From positions 124,001 to 188,000 of the forward strand of contig DIYH01000002.1 of the NCBI GenBank assembly GCA_002435755.1: 64,000 bases of DNA, read 5' to 3'. This document shows, in pieces, positions 53,264-63,600 of this stretch. This DNA comes from Flammeovirgaceae bacterium UBA6059. Lineage in GTDB: Bacteria > Bacteroidota > Bacteroidia > Cytophagales > Cyclobacteriaceae. Position numbers and translations under genes: made by a program. Every line of letters starts with the position of its first letter. The stretch's first letter is position 1. Under the pieces are notes generated by a model. It searched no databases and was not told the origin of the DNA. It saw only the letters and a list, made by a program, of their open reading frames with translations.

Positions 53264-56200
53264 TTGAAAGCAAGTGATTTAATCAAAATATACAAAGAGG
53301 ATGCTTTGGTATCCAGTCTGGCCGAATATATCAAGCCCAACGACGATATTACCATTCACCTGAAAGGCTGTACTGGTAGTCTTGATGCACTAATAGCAGC
53401 CGCTATTTATAGCAAACAACATCAGAATCACCTTTTCATAATGCATGAAAAGGAAGAAGCAGCCTATTTCGCCAACGACCTTCAAAACCTTCTACCAGGC
53501 AAAGAGATTTTCTTGTTCCCTTCGAGCTACAAGAGGCCGTATCAATTCGAGGAAATTGAGAATGCCAATGTGCTAATGCGAGCTGAAATTCTAAATAAGA
53601 TCAACCATAAGTCTTCAAGTGGAGAACTTATTGTGACTTATCCTGAAGCACTAACAGAAAAAGTGATCAATAAGTCCTCACTGCTTAAGAATACCTTCAC
53701 GGCTTCAAAAGGTGAGTCTCTAGATATCAGCTTCCTAACCGAATTACTTATTGAATACGATTTTGAAAAGGCAGATTTTGTCTATGAACCCGGACAGTTT
53801 GCGGTAAGGGGTGGTATCTTGGATATCTACTCATTCGCCAGTGATTTACCCTACCGTATAGAACTTTTTGGTGACGAGATAGAGAGTATAAGATCGTTTG
53901 ACCCATCCAACCAGTTGTCGGTGGTTGAGTTGAAATCGATCAACATCATCCCCAACATTCAGACTAAGCTACTAGAAGAAAGACGTCAGTCTTTTCTGGA
54001 GTTCGTACCGAGAAACACTAAAATATGGTTGAAGGATGAGCAACTTACTTTAGATATCATCGACAAGTATTTTGAGAAAGCTGAGAGCAATTTTGATGAG
54101 ATATTAAAGGCTAGCGGAAACACCCAAATCGTGATGGATCCGTCTGCGCTCTTTGAAACTTCGAATTCATTTATAGATCGACTCAGCTCCTTTGCTAAAG
54201 TGCACTTTGGGAATCGATACTATAAGACAGCTCAACATAGTATAGAGTACCCCTGCTCACCTCAACCTTCATTTCACAAAAACTTTGAGTTGATCGTCAA
54301 AGACTTGAACGATAATCAGGACAAGGGTATTGGTGTAGTGGTATCAGCAGATAGTACAAAGCAACTTTCCAGATTAAGAACCATTTTTGAAGAACTCGAT
54401 CCATTTCTTAAGTTCTCAGAGATCAATATTGATCTCAGGGGTGGGTTTATCGATCATAATCTGCAACTGCTATGTTACACTGATCACCAACTTTTTGATC
54501 GGTTTCACAGATATCAGACCAAGTCCAAGCATAGCAAGTCCAAAGCACTCACACTCAAGGAACTTCGCAATCTTCAAACCGGTGATTTTGTTGTACATGT
54601 AGATTATGGGGTAGGAAGATTTGCCGGTTTAGATACGGTCGAGAATAACGGTCGAGTTCAGGAAGTACTCAGGCTGGTTTATCGAGATGACGATCTTCTC
54701 TACGTGAGCGTGCATTCCCTTCACAAAATCTCAAAATACACAGGCAAAGAGGGCGCTCCTCCGGTTGTCAACAAGCTAGGGACACAGGATTGGGAAAACA
54801 AGAAAAGGAAGGTCAAGAAGAAGGTCAAGGATATTGCAAAAGAACTCATTGGCCTTTACGCAAAGCGAAAAGCGGCCAAAGGTTTCGCTTTCGATCCTGA
54901 TGGTTTTTTGCAAGCTGAACTTGAGTCCTCGTTTATATATCAGGATACTCCTGATCAGGCTGTGGCCACCCAAGATGTCAAAAATGATATGGAATTACCA
55001 CATCCTATGGACAGGTTAGTTTGCGGGGACGTAGGTTTTGGCAAAACAGAGGTAGCGATCAGAGCAGCATTTAAGGCGGTGAGCCAAGGCAAGCAAGTTG
55101 CCGTGCTGGTTCCTACCACTATACTGGCCATGCAGCACCATCGAACCTTTCTAGAACGATTATCACAATTTCCGGTAGAAATAGAATATGTCAACCGCTT
55201 TCGTTCCACAAAAGCCATCAAGGAGACTCTTAAGAAGCTCGAGGCAGGAGAGGTCAACATCCTAATAGGAACTCATCGAATAGTCAATAAAGATGTTTCT
55301 TTTAAAGACTTAGGATTATTGATTATCGATGAGGAACAAAAGTTTGGAGTTAAAGTCAAGGAAAAGCTGCGAGAGTATAAGGTAAACGTTGATACATTGA
55401 CACTCACCGCGACCCCTATACCAAGGACATTACATTTTTCTCTAATGGGTGCCCGAGATCTTAGTGTCATAGCCACTCCTCCACCTAACAGACAGCCTGT
55501 GACCACAGAGCTACACACCTTCAATGAAGAGATTCTCAGAGACGCCATATCTTATGAGCTAAGAAGAGGTGGACAAGTGTTCTTCGTTCACAATAGAGTC
55601 CAAAATATAGATGAGGTCGCCAACATCGTACATAAATTAGTGCCAGAAGCGAGAATTGGGATTGCTCATGGTCAGATGGAAGGTGAAAAGCTTGAAAAAG
55701 TGATGCTTAAATTCATAGAAGGAGAGTATGATGTACTTGTAAGTACTAACATCATAGAATCCGGACTAGACATTCCTAATGCCAACACTATTATTATCAA
55801 CCGCGCTCATATGTTTGGTTTATCTGATCTACACCAAATGCGTGGGCGAGTTGGCAGATCCAACAAAAAGGCATTCTGCTACTTATTAAGCCAGCCAACA
55901 TCTGGCCTTACTAGTGATGCGCGCAAGCGATTATCTACTTTGGAAGAGTTTACAGATTTGGGTGATGGCTTCAAGGTGGCGATGCGCGACCTGGATATTC
56001 GTGGTGCGGGAAACCTTCTCGGTGGAGAGCAAAGTGGGTTTATCAATGACCTTGGTTTTGATATGTACCACAAAGTACTCGATGAGGCAATTCAAGAATT
56101 AAAAGAAACTGAGTTTAGAGACCTATTCGAAAATGACTTCAAAGAAAAAGTAAAAGCACTAGTTACTGATTGTAGTATTGAAACCGACCTTGAGATTCTC

Positions 56201-56635
56201 ATACCAGATAATTATGTGAGTAATATCTCCGAACGCTTAAGTCTGTACACCAAGCTGGACAATATCAAGAATGAGAAAGAGCTACAGGAGTTTGAGGATT
56301 CTATTACCGATAGGTTCGGTCCAATTCCGGATAGTGTTGTTGATCTAATCAAGTCTGTCAGGTTAAGGTGGCTTGGCATCCAGCTTGGATTTGAGCGTAT
56401 CTCGCTAAAAAAAGATACCCTCAAGTGTTATTTCCCTCCTCCTGATAGAGAAGATTATTTCAAATCAGACACATTTGGACACATATTAAGCTATGTTCAG
56501 TTACATGCTAAAAAATGTCGAATGAAGGATATCAAGAACCGCCTCATCCTAATCATTAGCAGTATCGAAGAAATTGATAAGGCGATTATTGAATTAGAAT
56601 CGATCTCCAAAGAAACAGAGGTCGTCGCACAATAA
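53264..56635 (+). CDS. mfd: Transcription-repair coupling factor Mfd
   Basis: Complete 1123-aa Mfd. It removes stalled RNA polymerase and recruits UvrA for transcription-coupled repair. The UvrB-like N-terminus (about 1-340), the RNA polymerase interaction domain (TGDFVVHVDYGVGRFAGL, about 440-510), the helicase core with GDVGFGKTE (around 587-595), DEEQ and TATPIPRTLH, and the SNF2-type second lobe (ESGLDIPNANT, QMRGRVGRS) are present in order, then the TRCF domain. The start is a TTG (53264), since the nearest upstream ATG runs into a stop. No key motif is missing. Confidence 0.97.
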   Translation: MKASDLIKIYKEDALVSSLAEYIKPNDDITIHLKGCTGSLDALIAAAIYSKQHQNHLFIMHEKEEAAYFANDLQNLLPGKEIFLFPSSYKRPYQFEEIENANVLMRAEILNKINHKSSSGELIVTYPEALTEKVINKSSLLKNTFTASKGESLDISFLTELLIEYDFEKADFVYEPGQFAVRGGILDIYSFASDLPYRIELFGDEIESIRSFDPSNQLSVVELKSINIIPNIQTKLLEERRQSFLEFVPRNTKIWLKDEQLTLDIIDKYFEKAESNFDEILKASGNTQIVMDPSALFETSNSFIDRLSSFAKVHFGNRYYKTAQHSIEYPCSPQPSFHKNFELIVKDLNDNQDKGIGVVVSADSTKQLSRLRTIFEELDPFLKFSEINIDLRGGFIDHNLQLLCYTDHQLFDRFHRYQTKSKHSKSKALTLKELRNLQTGDFVVHVDYGVGRFAGLDTVENNGRVQEVLRLVYRDDDLLYVSVHSLHKISKYTGKEGAPPVVNKLGTQDWENKKRKVKKKVKDIAKELIGLYAKRKAAKGFAFDPDGFLQAELESSFIYQDTPDQAVATQDVKNDMELPHPMDRLVCGDVGFGKTEVAIRAAFKAVSQGKQVAVLVPTTILAMQHHRTFLERLSQFPVEIEYVNRFRSTKAIKETLKKLEAGEVNILIGTHRIVNKDVSFKDLGLLIIDEEQKFGVKVKEKLREYKVNVDTLTLTATPIPRTLHFSLMGARDLSVIATPPPNRQPVTTELHTFNEEILRDAISYELRRGGQVFFVHNRVQNIDEVANIVHKLVPEARIGIAHGQMEGEKLEKVMLKFIEGEYDVLVSTNIIESGLDIPNANTIIINRAHMFGLSDLHQMRGRVGRSNKKAFCYLLSQPTSGLTSDARKRLSTLEEFTDLGDGFKVAMRDLDIRGAGNLLGGEQSGFINDLGFDMYHKVLDEAIQELKETEFRDLFENDFKEKVKALVTDCSIETDLEILIPDNYVSNISERLSLYTKLDNIKNEKELQEFEDSITDRFGPIPDSVVDLIKSVRLRWLGIQLGFERISLKKDTLKCYFPPPDREDYFKSDTFGHILSYVQLHAKKCRMKDIKNRLILIISSIEEIDKAIIELESISKETEVVAQ

Positions 56636-56784
56636 ACCGAGCCAAAAACAATTAATAAAGTATCTCCTATTTGATTTATAGAGCAAAGTTTTATTTTTAG
56701 GGGTTGATAAACTTAATTCAAATGCCCATCTTGTTGTGGCATAGTAAGATTGACGGTGAATGCCGGCGAAAATTTAAACAGGTT

Positions 56785-58002
56785 ATGAAAAATTTTGTGA
56801 GATCATTAAATGTGGCTGTTCTAGGGACAAGCCTCTCGATGCTCGTTTACTCTTGTGGATTACTTGGCGGTGGTTCTGGTCAGCCAACAAGTTCCGCGCC
56901 AGGTAAAGCAAGTACTTCCACTGGATTAGAGTATAATGAAGAAGGGGGGTTTGAAGTAAACGACTATAGGGGTCAGCCCGAAGGACCTAATCTGGTGTAT
57001 ATCGAAGGTGGCCGTACTGTGCTTGGTTCTTTCGAGGAGGACGTAATGCAAACTCGCGATAACATCGAGCGAACCGTCACAGTAGCTTCTTTTTACATGG
57101 ATGAAACTGAAGTAGCTAATATCCACTGGTTAGAATACCTCTACTATGTACAACTTGACAGTTCGGAAGAATTCTACCAAAGTGCTATTCCAGATAGTAC
57201 GGTTTGGGCTAAAGAACTGGCATATAATACGCCTTATGTAGATCACTATCTAAGATATCCGGGTTTCAGGTTTTACCCAGTTGTGGGAGTGAATTGGCTA
57301 CAAGCCAATGATTATTCAAACTGGAGGACTACTACAGTAAATATCAAACTAGCTGAAGACGCAGGATTAGAGGAATATTCGCTAGCAGAAAGTGGGAATC
57401 AAAGAATCCCTTTAGAAACCGGTGTAGTACTTCCTAACTATAGGTTACCTACTGAAGCGGAATGGGAGTATGCAGCACAAGCTTTGATAGGAACACAGTG
57501 GTTAGATGAAAATCAAACACACAGAAGGCTGTATCCCTGGGATGGTCACGCATTGCGCAATCCTTACGGTAAAAAAATGGGCTATTTCTTGGCTAACTTC
57601 AAAAGAGGTCGTGGTGACTATGCGGGTATAGCTGGTAAGTTGAATGATGGTGCAATGATCACCACTTATATCTATGACTACCCACCTAATGATTTCGGTC
57701 TATATAATATGGCCGGGAATGTAAATGAGTGGGTCCAGGATCTTTATCGCCCATTATCATTCCAGGATTTTGAAGACTTAAACCCTGTGAGAGTTAATGA
57801 TTTCCTTGATTCGGAAAGAGGCTATGACGCAGAGGGATATAACTCACTAATCACCAACACAATTAGGGTGTATAAAGGAGGATCATGGAAAGATGTAGCT
57901 TATTGGATGTCTCCTGGTACAAGAAGGTTTATTGAGCAAGACTCTGCTACTGCGACCATCGGGTTTAGATGTGCAATGATCCAGGCTGGTACGAATTACT
58001 AA
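56785..58002 (+). CDS. gldJ: Gliding-motility lipoprotein GldJ
   Basis: A 405-aa GldJ of the SUMF1/FGE-sulfatase-like superfamily. The lipoprotein signal has Cys24 in SMLVYSC. The core shows GPNLVYIEGGRTVLGS, SFYMDETEVANIHWLEYLYY, FYPVVGVNWLQANDYSNWRT, RLPTEAEWEYAA, MAGNVNEWVQDL and a terminal GFRCAM. FGE-type catalytic cysteines are not apparent, so it is structural. In Flavobacterium GldJ is essential for gliding and type IX secretion, where it stabilises GldK. I chose the ATG at 56785 because it starts the signal peptide. A terminator follows at 58027-58053. Confidence 0.9.
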   Translation: MKNFVRSLNVAVLGTSLSMLVYSCGLLGGGSGQPTSSAPGKASTSTGLEYNEEGGFEVNDYRGQPEGPNLVYIEGGRTVLGSFEEDVMQTRDNIERTVTVASFYMDETEVANIHWLEYLYYVQLDSSEEFYQSAIPDSTVWAKELAYNTPYVDHYLRYPGFRFYPVVGVNWLQANDYSNWRTTTVNIKLAEDAGLEEYSLAESGNQRIPLETGVVLPNYRLPTEAEWEYAAQALIGTQWLDENQTHRRLYPWDGHALRNPYGKKMGYFLANFKRGRGDYAGIAGKLNDGAMITTYIYDYPPNDFGLYNMAGNVNEWVQDLYRPLSFQDFEDLNPVRVNDFLDSERGYDAEGYNSLITNTIRVYKGGSWKDVAYWMSPGTRRFIEQDSATATIGFRCAMIQAGTNY

Positions 58003-58026
58003 AAGGCACACTTGCAAAAAATTAAC

Positions 58027-58053
58027 TAGGCTATCATCAGATAGCCTTTTTTA
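58027..58053 (+). terminator. Intrinsic terminator after gldJ
   Basis: GGCTATC (58029-58035), loop ATCA, GATAGCC (58040-58046), then six T residues. It also lies at the 3' end of the converging ComF gene. Confidence 0.9.
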
Positions 58054-58731
58054 TTGCCCAGAAGCCAAAGCACAGACACTAATTGATTTTGGATCAAGCT
58101 GTTGTAAGGTAATAACAGCAGATTCTACAGTAGCTCCTGTAGTGATCACATCATCCAACACCAAAACGTTCTTTTCAGAAAGGCTCACACTTTGGTCCAC
58201 TGAGAATATTTCTACAGTAGAGGTCCATCTTTCAGATTTACCTTTCTTTGTTTGAGTCTCGGTATACACTTTTCTACTTAGTATATCTACTCTCATCCGA
58301 GCATCGAGGCGGTTTTCCAATCCTTGCGCTATCATTTCACTTTGATTATAGCCTCTTCTACGTTGTTTTAAGCTGTGAAGCGGAATAGGGATGATTACAT
58401 CAAAATCTGATTTCATACCAGAGTTTACTAGCTCTTCACCAAACCATTCGCCCATTAGTATCCCAATATCCGAGTTTCCTTGGTACTTCAACTCTTGAAG
58501 TATCTTCTGTGCAATTCCTTTTCGATAGTATTTTAGAAAGGCAAAGGCTTGTTTGACATTCGCTGTGTAGCTCAGTTTTTGCGCTATAGGATTATCTTTA
58601 ATCTGGTGGTAGTTGGTAAGTGGTAAGCCTAAACGACATGGCAAACAGATATGCTCTTCAACACTATTAAGTGCTCTATCACATGATATACATACCCTCG
58701 GAAAAAATAGGCTGACAAATTCTTGCCACAT
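58051..58731 (-). CDS. ComF-family phosphoribosyltransferase-like protein
   Basis: A 226-aa protein. An N-terminal zinc finger is formed by C14, C17, C29 and C32. The PRPP-binding signature VLVLDDVITTGAT lies near residues 184-196. This is the ComF/GntX layout used in DNA uptake and recombination with PriA and others. A competence role in this organism is not shown. It is convergent with gldJ and divergent from the CMD operon. Confidence 0.94.
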   Translation of the reverse strand: MWQEFVSLFFPRVCISCDRALNSVEEHICLPCRLGLPLTNYHQIKDNPIAQKLSYTANVKQAFAFLKYYRKGIAQKILQELKYQGNSDIGILMGEWFGEELVNSGMKSDFDVIIPIPLHSLKQRRRGYNQSEMIAQGLENRLDARMRVDILSRKVYTETQTKKGKSERWTSTVEIFSVDQSVSLSEKNVLVLDDVITTGATVESAVITLQQLDPKSISVCALASGQ

Positions 58732-58758
58732 GATTAGATTTAGACAAAAGTCATATAA

Positions 58759-59118
58759 ATGAGTTTAATCGAAGAGTTTAATGCTTACAGAAGCAAAATG
58801 AATGAGCGCATCTTGGGCTCAGATAATAAGATAATAAAAAGAATTTTCAACCTTGATACCAACGCATTTGAAGAAGGCGCCCTTCCAAGCAAAACCAAAG
58901 AACTGGTTGCCCTATCCAGCAGTATGGTCTTAAGATGTGACGATTGTGTGAGATATCATCTTGGCAAATGCTATGAACAAAAGGTCAGCAGAAAAGAAAT
59001 TGAGGAAGTCTTCTCAATTGCAACATTAATAGGAGGAACTATTGTTATTCCTCATTTACGTCGAGCTGTTGAATACTGGGATGAGCTAGAGAAAAACGAT
59101 GATCAAAAAAGATCTTGA
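58759..59118 (+). CDS. Carboxymuconolactone decarboxylase-family (AhpD-like) protein
   Basis: A 119-aa all-helical protein of the CMD fold. The CxxC pair is C60-DDC63, followed by H67 (VRYHLGK), the arrangement of AhpD-like peroxidase partners. It is therefore likely a thiol-dependent peroxidase or disulfide reductase. It starts an operon of four genes with short overlaps; the next start lies 20 bases inside its 3' end. Confidence 0.92.
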   Translation: MSLIEEFNAYRSKMNERILGSDNKIIKRIFNLDTNAFEEGALPSKTKELVALSSSMVLRCDDCVRYHLGKCYEQKVSRKEIEEVFSIATLIGGTIVIPHLRRAVEYWDELEKNDDQKRS

Positions 59119-59452
59119 GTTAGAGCGCAACTGGCAACAGCTGCTGGCCAGAATTGGCGGGACTTTAGGTAAAAAACCCGAAGATCTTAATGCAGTGCTT
59201 TTTCTCATTGGAGTACAAGAGCTGGGTCGTGGGCCAAAAAATTTCTCTAAAGAGGAAAAACAAGACTTAATGCACATCGCGATCTGTAAGCTAATGAGCC
59301 TTTCGGGCTACTACGAACTTGAGGGACTTGATGAGCAAGGTTGGCCTCATTGGAGATTAGCAAGAAAGCTGCCTCATTTTGATCTACTTGAGCAGGAAAA
59401 ACTGTTGAAAATGCAGGCACTAGAGTATTTCGATAGTGAAGTCCAGCTATGA
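59099..59452 (+). CDS. Conserved hypothetical protein
   Basis: A 117-aa soluble protein with no recognised domain. It is helical and aromatic-rich (LNAVLFLIGVQELGRGPKNFSKEEKQDLMHIAICKLM is split by a Gly-rich turn) and ends acidic. It starts within the previous gene (20-base overlap) and its stop overlaps the start of the next gene by 4 bases, so it is part of the operon. Confidence 0.8.
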   Translation: MIKKDLELERNWQQLLARIGGTLGKKPEDLNAVLFLIGVQELGRGPKNFSKEEKQDLMHIAICKLMSLSGYYELEGLDEQGWPHWRLARKLPHFDLLEQEKLLKMQALEYFDSEVQL

Positions 59453-60678
59453 CGGCTAACCTAGTATCAATACTACTCGCTATAGTACTTCTGGGTTGCC
59501 ATCCCAAGGAAAGTACTAATGAAAGCTTAGATCAACCGAATGGTGGTGTATTGAAAATAAATGTGCCCGAAAACATTTATGAGCTTACGCCAGGATCTTT
59601 GTCCAACGAGTCAGAGAAGTTCATAGCACAACAATTATTCGAGCCTTTATTCATTTCGAATGGAAACTCTTTCACCCCTAATAAAAGAATAATCAAATCC
59701 TTTGACTCTTCAAGAGTCGATACACTGATCATTCCGTTCAAAAAAAGTGTTGCTTTTTCTAATGGAGCAAAAGTGGATTCGGTTTCACTAAGGTATTGGA
59801 TACAGGGCTTCAACGAATCTGGTTCACAAATTCTATATAGTCCACAGAATCACTCTCTTTTCGTAACAAATTCAAATATTACAAGTGCTCTAACCAGCTT
59901 CACTGAAATTGATCACTATTTATTCACAATGGAAGAGAGCATTCCAATAGGTACGGGCCCTTTCAAATTGCAGTCAATGAATGAGGATATAGTGGTTAGG
60001 CTTAGCAGAAACACTAATTACCATAATAATCAGCCTTATCTCGATGCGGTAGAAATTAGAATGATAAAGACTAAAGACACTGAAATCGAGGAGTTTATGA
60101 ATGGTTCTCTTGATTTGGTCAGGCTCGACCCGTTTGACAGGCTACAATTCCAAAGTGCTTTATCACTTGAGGATCATCCTAATTACACCGTCCATCGTCT
60201 TGATGAAGTGACGTATTGTTTTGGGCTTGCCTATGGTATGGATAGTTTAGCAGCTTACCAAATTGGCAAAGTACTTAACGAACGACCGATTGTTTATAGT
60301 CTATCAGCGACACCTCGGCAATTGTTATTTCCTAATCTATCCAAGGCGGACCTAGCTGATGCTATTCCGGTATCTTCAGACCAATCTGTTTTTAGTCAAC
60401 TGTCTTTGGAGCAACTAACTGATAAAGGCATTCGATTCAGTGCCCATCAAGAGAGCAGTTCTTTCCTCCATTTGGTGGAAGGAAAGTTTGATGAAAATGG
60501 TGTTCCTAGCTTCAAACAAAGCACTGAACAGGATAAAACCCCTGATTATCTCGTTATTCTTAACTACTGGCATGCTTTAGCCGTTTACCAGTATTACCTT
60601 AAATCAGATAATGCATTGGATAAAGAGATGATTGATCTCAAATCTCTATATTTCAAGAAACCTACAAAGTTGGAGTGA
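59449..60678 (+). CDS. Peptide-binding-like lipoprotein (SBP_bac_5 family)
   Basis: A 409-aa extracytoplasmic protein. The lipoprotein signal ends at LLGC (Cys17). The core resembles DppA/OppA-type binding proteins: FIAQQLFEPLF near residue 65, FSNGAKVDSVSLRYWIQ, GTGPFKL and VRLSRNTNYH. At 409 residues it is shorter than typical members (about 500), with a truncated second lobe. No peptide ABC permease is encoded nearby, so it may be a sensor or scavenger. Its stop is 1 base from the DUF4175 start. Confidence 0.85.
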   Translation: MTANLVSILLAIVLLGCHPKESTNESLDQPNGGVLKINVPENIYELTPGSLSNESEKFIAQQLFEPLFISNGNSFTPNKRIIKSFDSSRVDTLIIPFKKSVAFSNGAKVDSVSLRYWIQGFNESGSQILYSPQNHSLFVTNSNITSALTSFTEIDHYLFTMEESIPIGTGPFKLQSMNEDIVVRLSRNTNYHNNQPYLDAVEIRMIKTKDTEIEEFMNGSLDLVRLDPFDRLQFQSALSLEDHPNYTVHRLDEVTYCFGLAYGMDSLAAYQIGKVLNERPIVYSLSATPRQLLFPNLSKADLADAIPVSSDQSVFSQLSLEQLTDKGIRFSAHQESSSFLHLVEGKFDENGVPSFKQSTEQDKTPDYLVILNYWHALAVYQYYLKSDNALDKEMIDLKSLYFKKPTKLE

Positions 60679-60679
60679 A

Positions 60680-63600
60680 ATGACCGGTATCGAGGGAATC
60701 AGGCAGAACCTGAAGGAGTATAAAAGAAAGTACTATGTCAACAGATTGCTAAGAGGCATACTCATTTTTTTGACATTGTTGCTCAGCTATTATCTTCTGA
60801 TCACCTCAGCAGAGTATGCCTTTCGGTTTAATTCACTTGGTAGATCGATTTTACTCTTTAGCTATCTATTGTTGTTGCTATATGTAGGTTATAGGTGGAT
60901 TGCGGATCCACTTATGCGTTTGTTGCTACCGCAAAAACAGATATCAGATGAGGAAGCTGCACGTCAAATCGGAGAACATTTTACTGAAGTTAGCGATAAG
61001 TTGTTGAATACCATACAGTTACAAAGGAGCGATGCAGATTCACCACTGATCATGGCAAGTATTGCTCAGCGTACAAAGTACATGTCGATCATACCTTTTC
61101 CGAAAGCGATAGATCTATCAAAAAATAAAAAATATCTCAAATACCTTGCTATTCCAGTGGTCATTATGGTATTCGTAGCTTTGATCGTTCCACAATTGAT
61201 CACGGAAAGCACAGGTCGGATCGTTAAGTTTCAGACGGAATTTATTCCTGAAGCCCCGTTCAAGTTTATCATAGAAAACAAAGAGCTAACAGCCTTTCGA
61301 AATGAAGATTTTCTACTGGAAGTAAATTCAGAAGGCAGTGCACTACCTCAGCAGGCGTTTGCCGTAATCAAGGGCAGAAAAATCAAATTGGAATCCAGTG
61401 GCCAAGGTCAATTCACCTATAATTTCAAGAAGATACAGCAGGACATGCATTTCTTTCTCGAATCATCTGGCTTTGCATCACCTGATTATGAGATAAAAGT
61501 ATTGAACAGGCCTAACCTCAGGAATTATAATGTACTCTTAGATTATCCAAACTACACAAAGAAGCCTATGGATAACCTTTCTAATTCCGGCAATATCACG
61601 GTACCAGAAGGCACAAAGGTCACTTGGCAGTTTGGTACTCTACATACGGAAGAAATTGACATCACTTTCAATTCTTCAGGAGAAACACAAAGAGCAGAAG
61701 CCATTGATAATCAATTGTTTCAGATAGAGAAACGAATTCTGGAGGATGACTTCTATGAAATCAATTTGGCGAACGATGTTGCAGCCAACAAAGAGCAGAT
61801 AGGGTTCAACATAAGTGTGATCAAAGATGAATTACCACAAATTACCCTCGAACCCTTCCAGGATACTACAATGTACAACTATATCATTCTCGGAGGTACC
61901 ATTAGTGATGATTATGGCATTTCTCAATTGCAACTCAAGTTCAAAAAACTTGAAGATGAGAACTTTGAGAGCCTCGATTTGCCATTTGCCTATGAACAGG
62001 CCAGCCAGAGTTACTTTCACAATTGGAAACTGGACTCATTTGCGTTAGCAGAAGGAGAGGGACTAGAATATTACGTACAAGTATGGGATAATGACGGAGT
62101 AAATGGCTGGAAGTCCGCCAAATCGGGAACTTATACAATAAAAGTCCCTACGCGGGAAGAAATCAAGGAACAGCTAGATAAGGAGTCTCAATCCGCTGAA
62201 AACCAAATAGATAAATCAGTTGAAAAGGCTGAAGAACTTCGCGAACAACTAGAAGAAATTGATGAAAAGCTAAAAAGCAAAAAAGAGCTTGATTGGCAGG
62301 ATGAGAAACTGCTCGAGGAGTTGGTCAACAAGCGCGAGCAGCTAGAAGAGGAAATCAAAAAGCTACAAGAGCAGAATCAGCAACTATCTGATAAGAATGA
62401 GCGCTTCAATGAACAATCACCTCAGGTAAAGGAAAAAGTCGAAAAACTACAAGAGCTCATGAATGAGCTACTCGATGAAGAAACCAAGAAATTGTACGAA
62501 GAGCTGAAAAAGCTTCTAGAGGAAAAGGGGAATATAGATGAAGTTCAGGATATGGTCGACAAAATCGACAATAAAGAAGAGAATCTTGAGAAAGAACTCG
62601 AAAGAGCCTTGGAACTTTTCAAAAGAATGAAGCTAGACTATAAGCTAGAAGAAATCGTACAGGACCTTGACGAGACCATAGAAGAGCAACAGCAGCTTGC
62701 GGAAGAAACCAAAGAGGGGGACATTGAATCCGAGGAATCTCAGGCAAAACAGGAGAAGCTAAAAGAGAAATTCGAAGAGATCAAGGAGTCAATCGATGAG
62801 CTAGAAGAAATCAATCAGTCGCTGGAAGATCCTTCGCCTATGGACGATACTAACCAGGAAGAATCGGAAGTGCAAGAAAAAATGGAGGATGCAGAGCAGA
62901 ACCTTCAAAACAACAAGAAGAAAAAGGCAAGTGAAAGTCAGAGTGGAGCTGCTCAGAAAATGCAGGCACTGAAACAGAAAATGATGAATATGCAGCAATC
63001 CATGGAAATGACAATGATGGAGGAGAACCTCGACCATCTGCGTGATATTCTGGATAATCTGGTAAAGCTATCTTTTGATCAGGAGCAGATCATGAACGAT
63101 TTCAAAAAGGTCAATCAAAGCGATCCGCGCTTCGTAAAATTATCACAAGATCAACTCCAGCTAAAAGATGATGCTGCGGTGATCGAGGATAGTCTATTGG
63201 CACTAGCCAATAGAGTATTTCAGATTAAATCCTTTGTCACAAGGGAAGTGGATGCTATGAACGACTACATGGATGAAAGCATCGATGCACTGAAGGAAAG
63301 AAATAAACCCCTAGCGGTAAGCAAAGAACAGTTCACGATGACATCTATGAACAACCTTGCATTGTTGCTGGATGATGTAATGCAACAAATGCAGCAAGCT
63401 ATGGCAGATGCCAAAGGAATGGGTAAGGGAGGAAAAAAAGGAAAGAAGCAGCAAATGCCAGGACTCAGCGAACTACAAAAAGAGCTTAATCAAAAAATTG
63501 ATGATCTTAAAAAAAGTGGTAAATCGGGACGACAGCTGTCTGAAGAGTTAGCAAAACTTGCAGCAGAACAAGAAATGATCCGTCAACAACTCGATGAAAT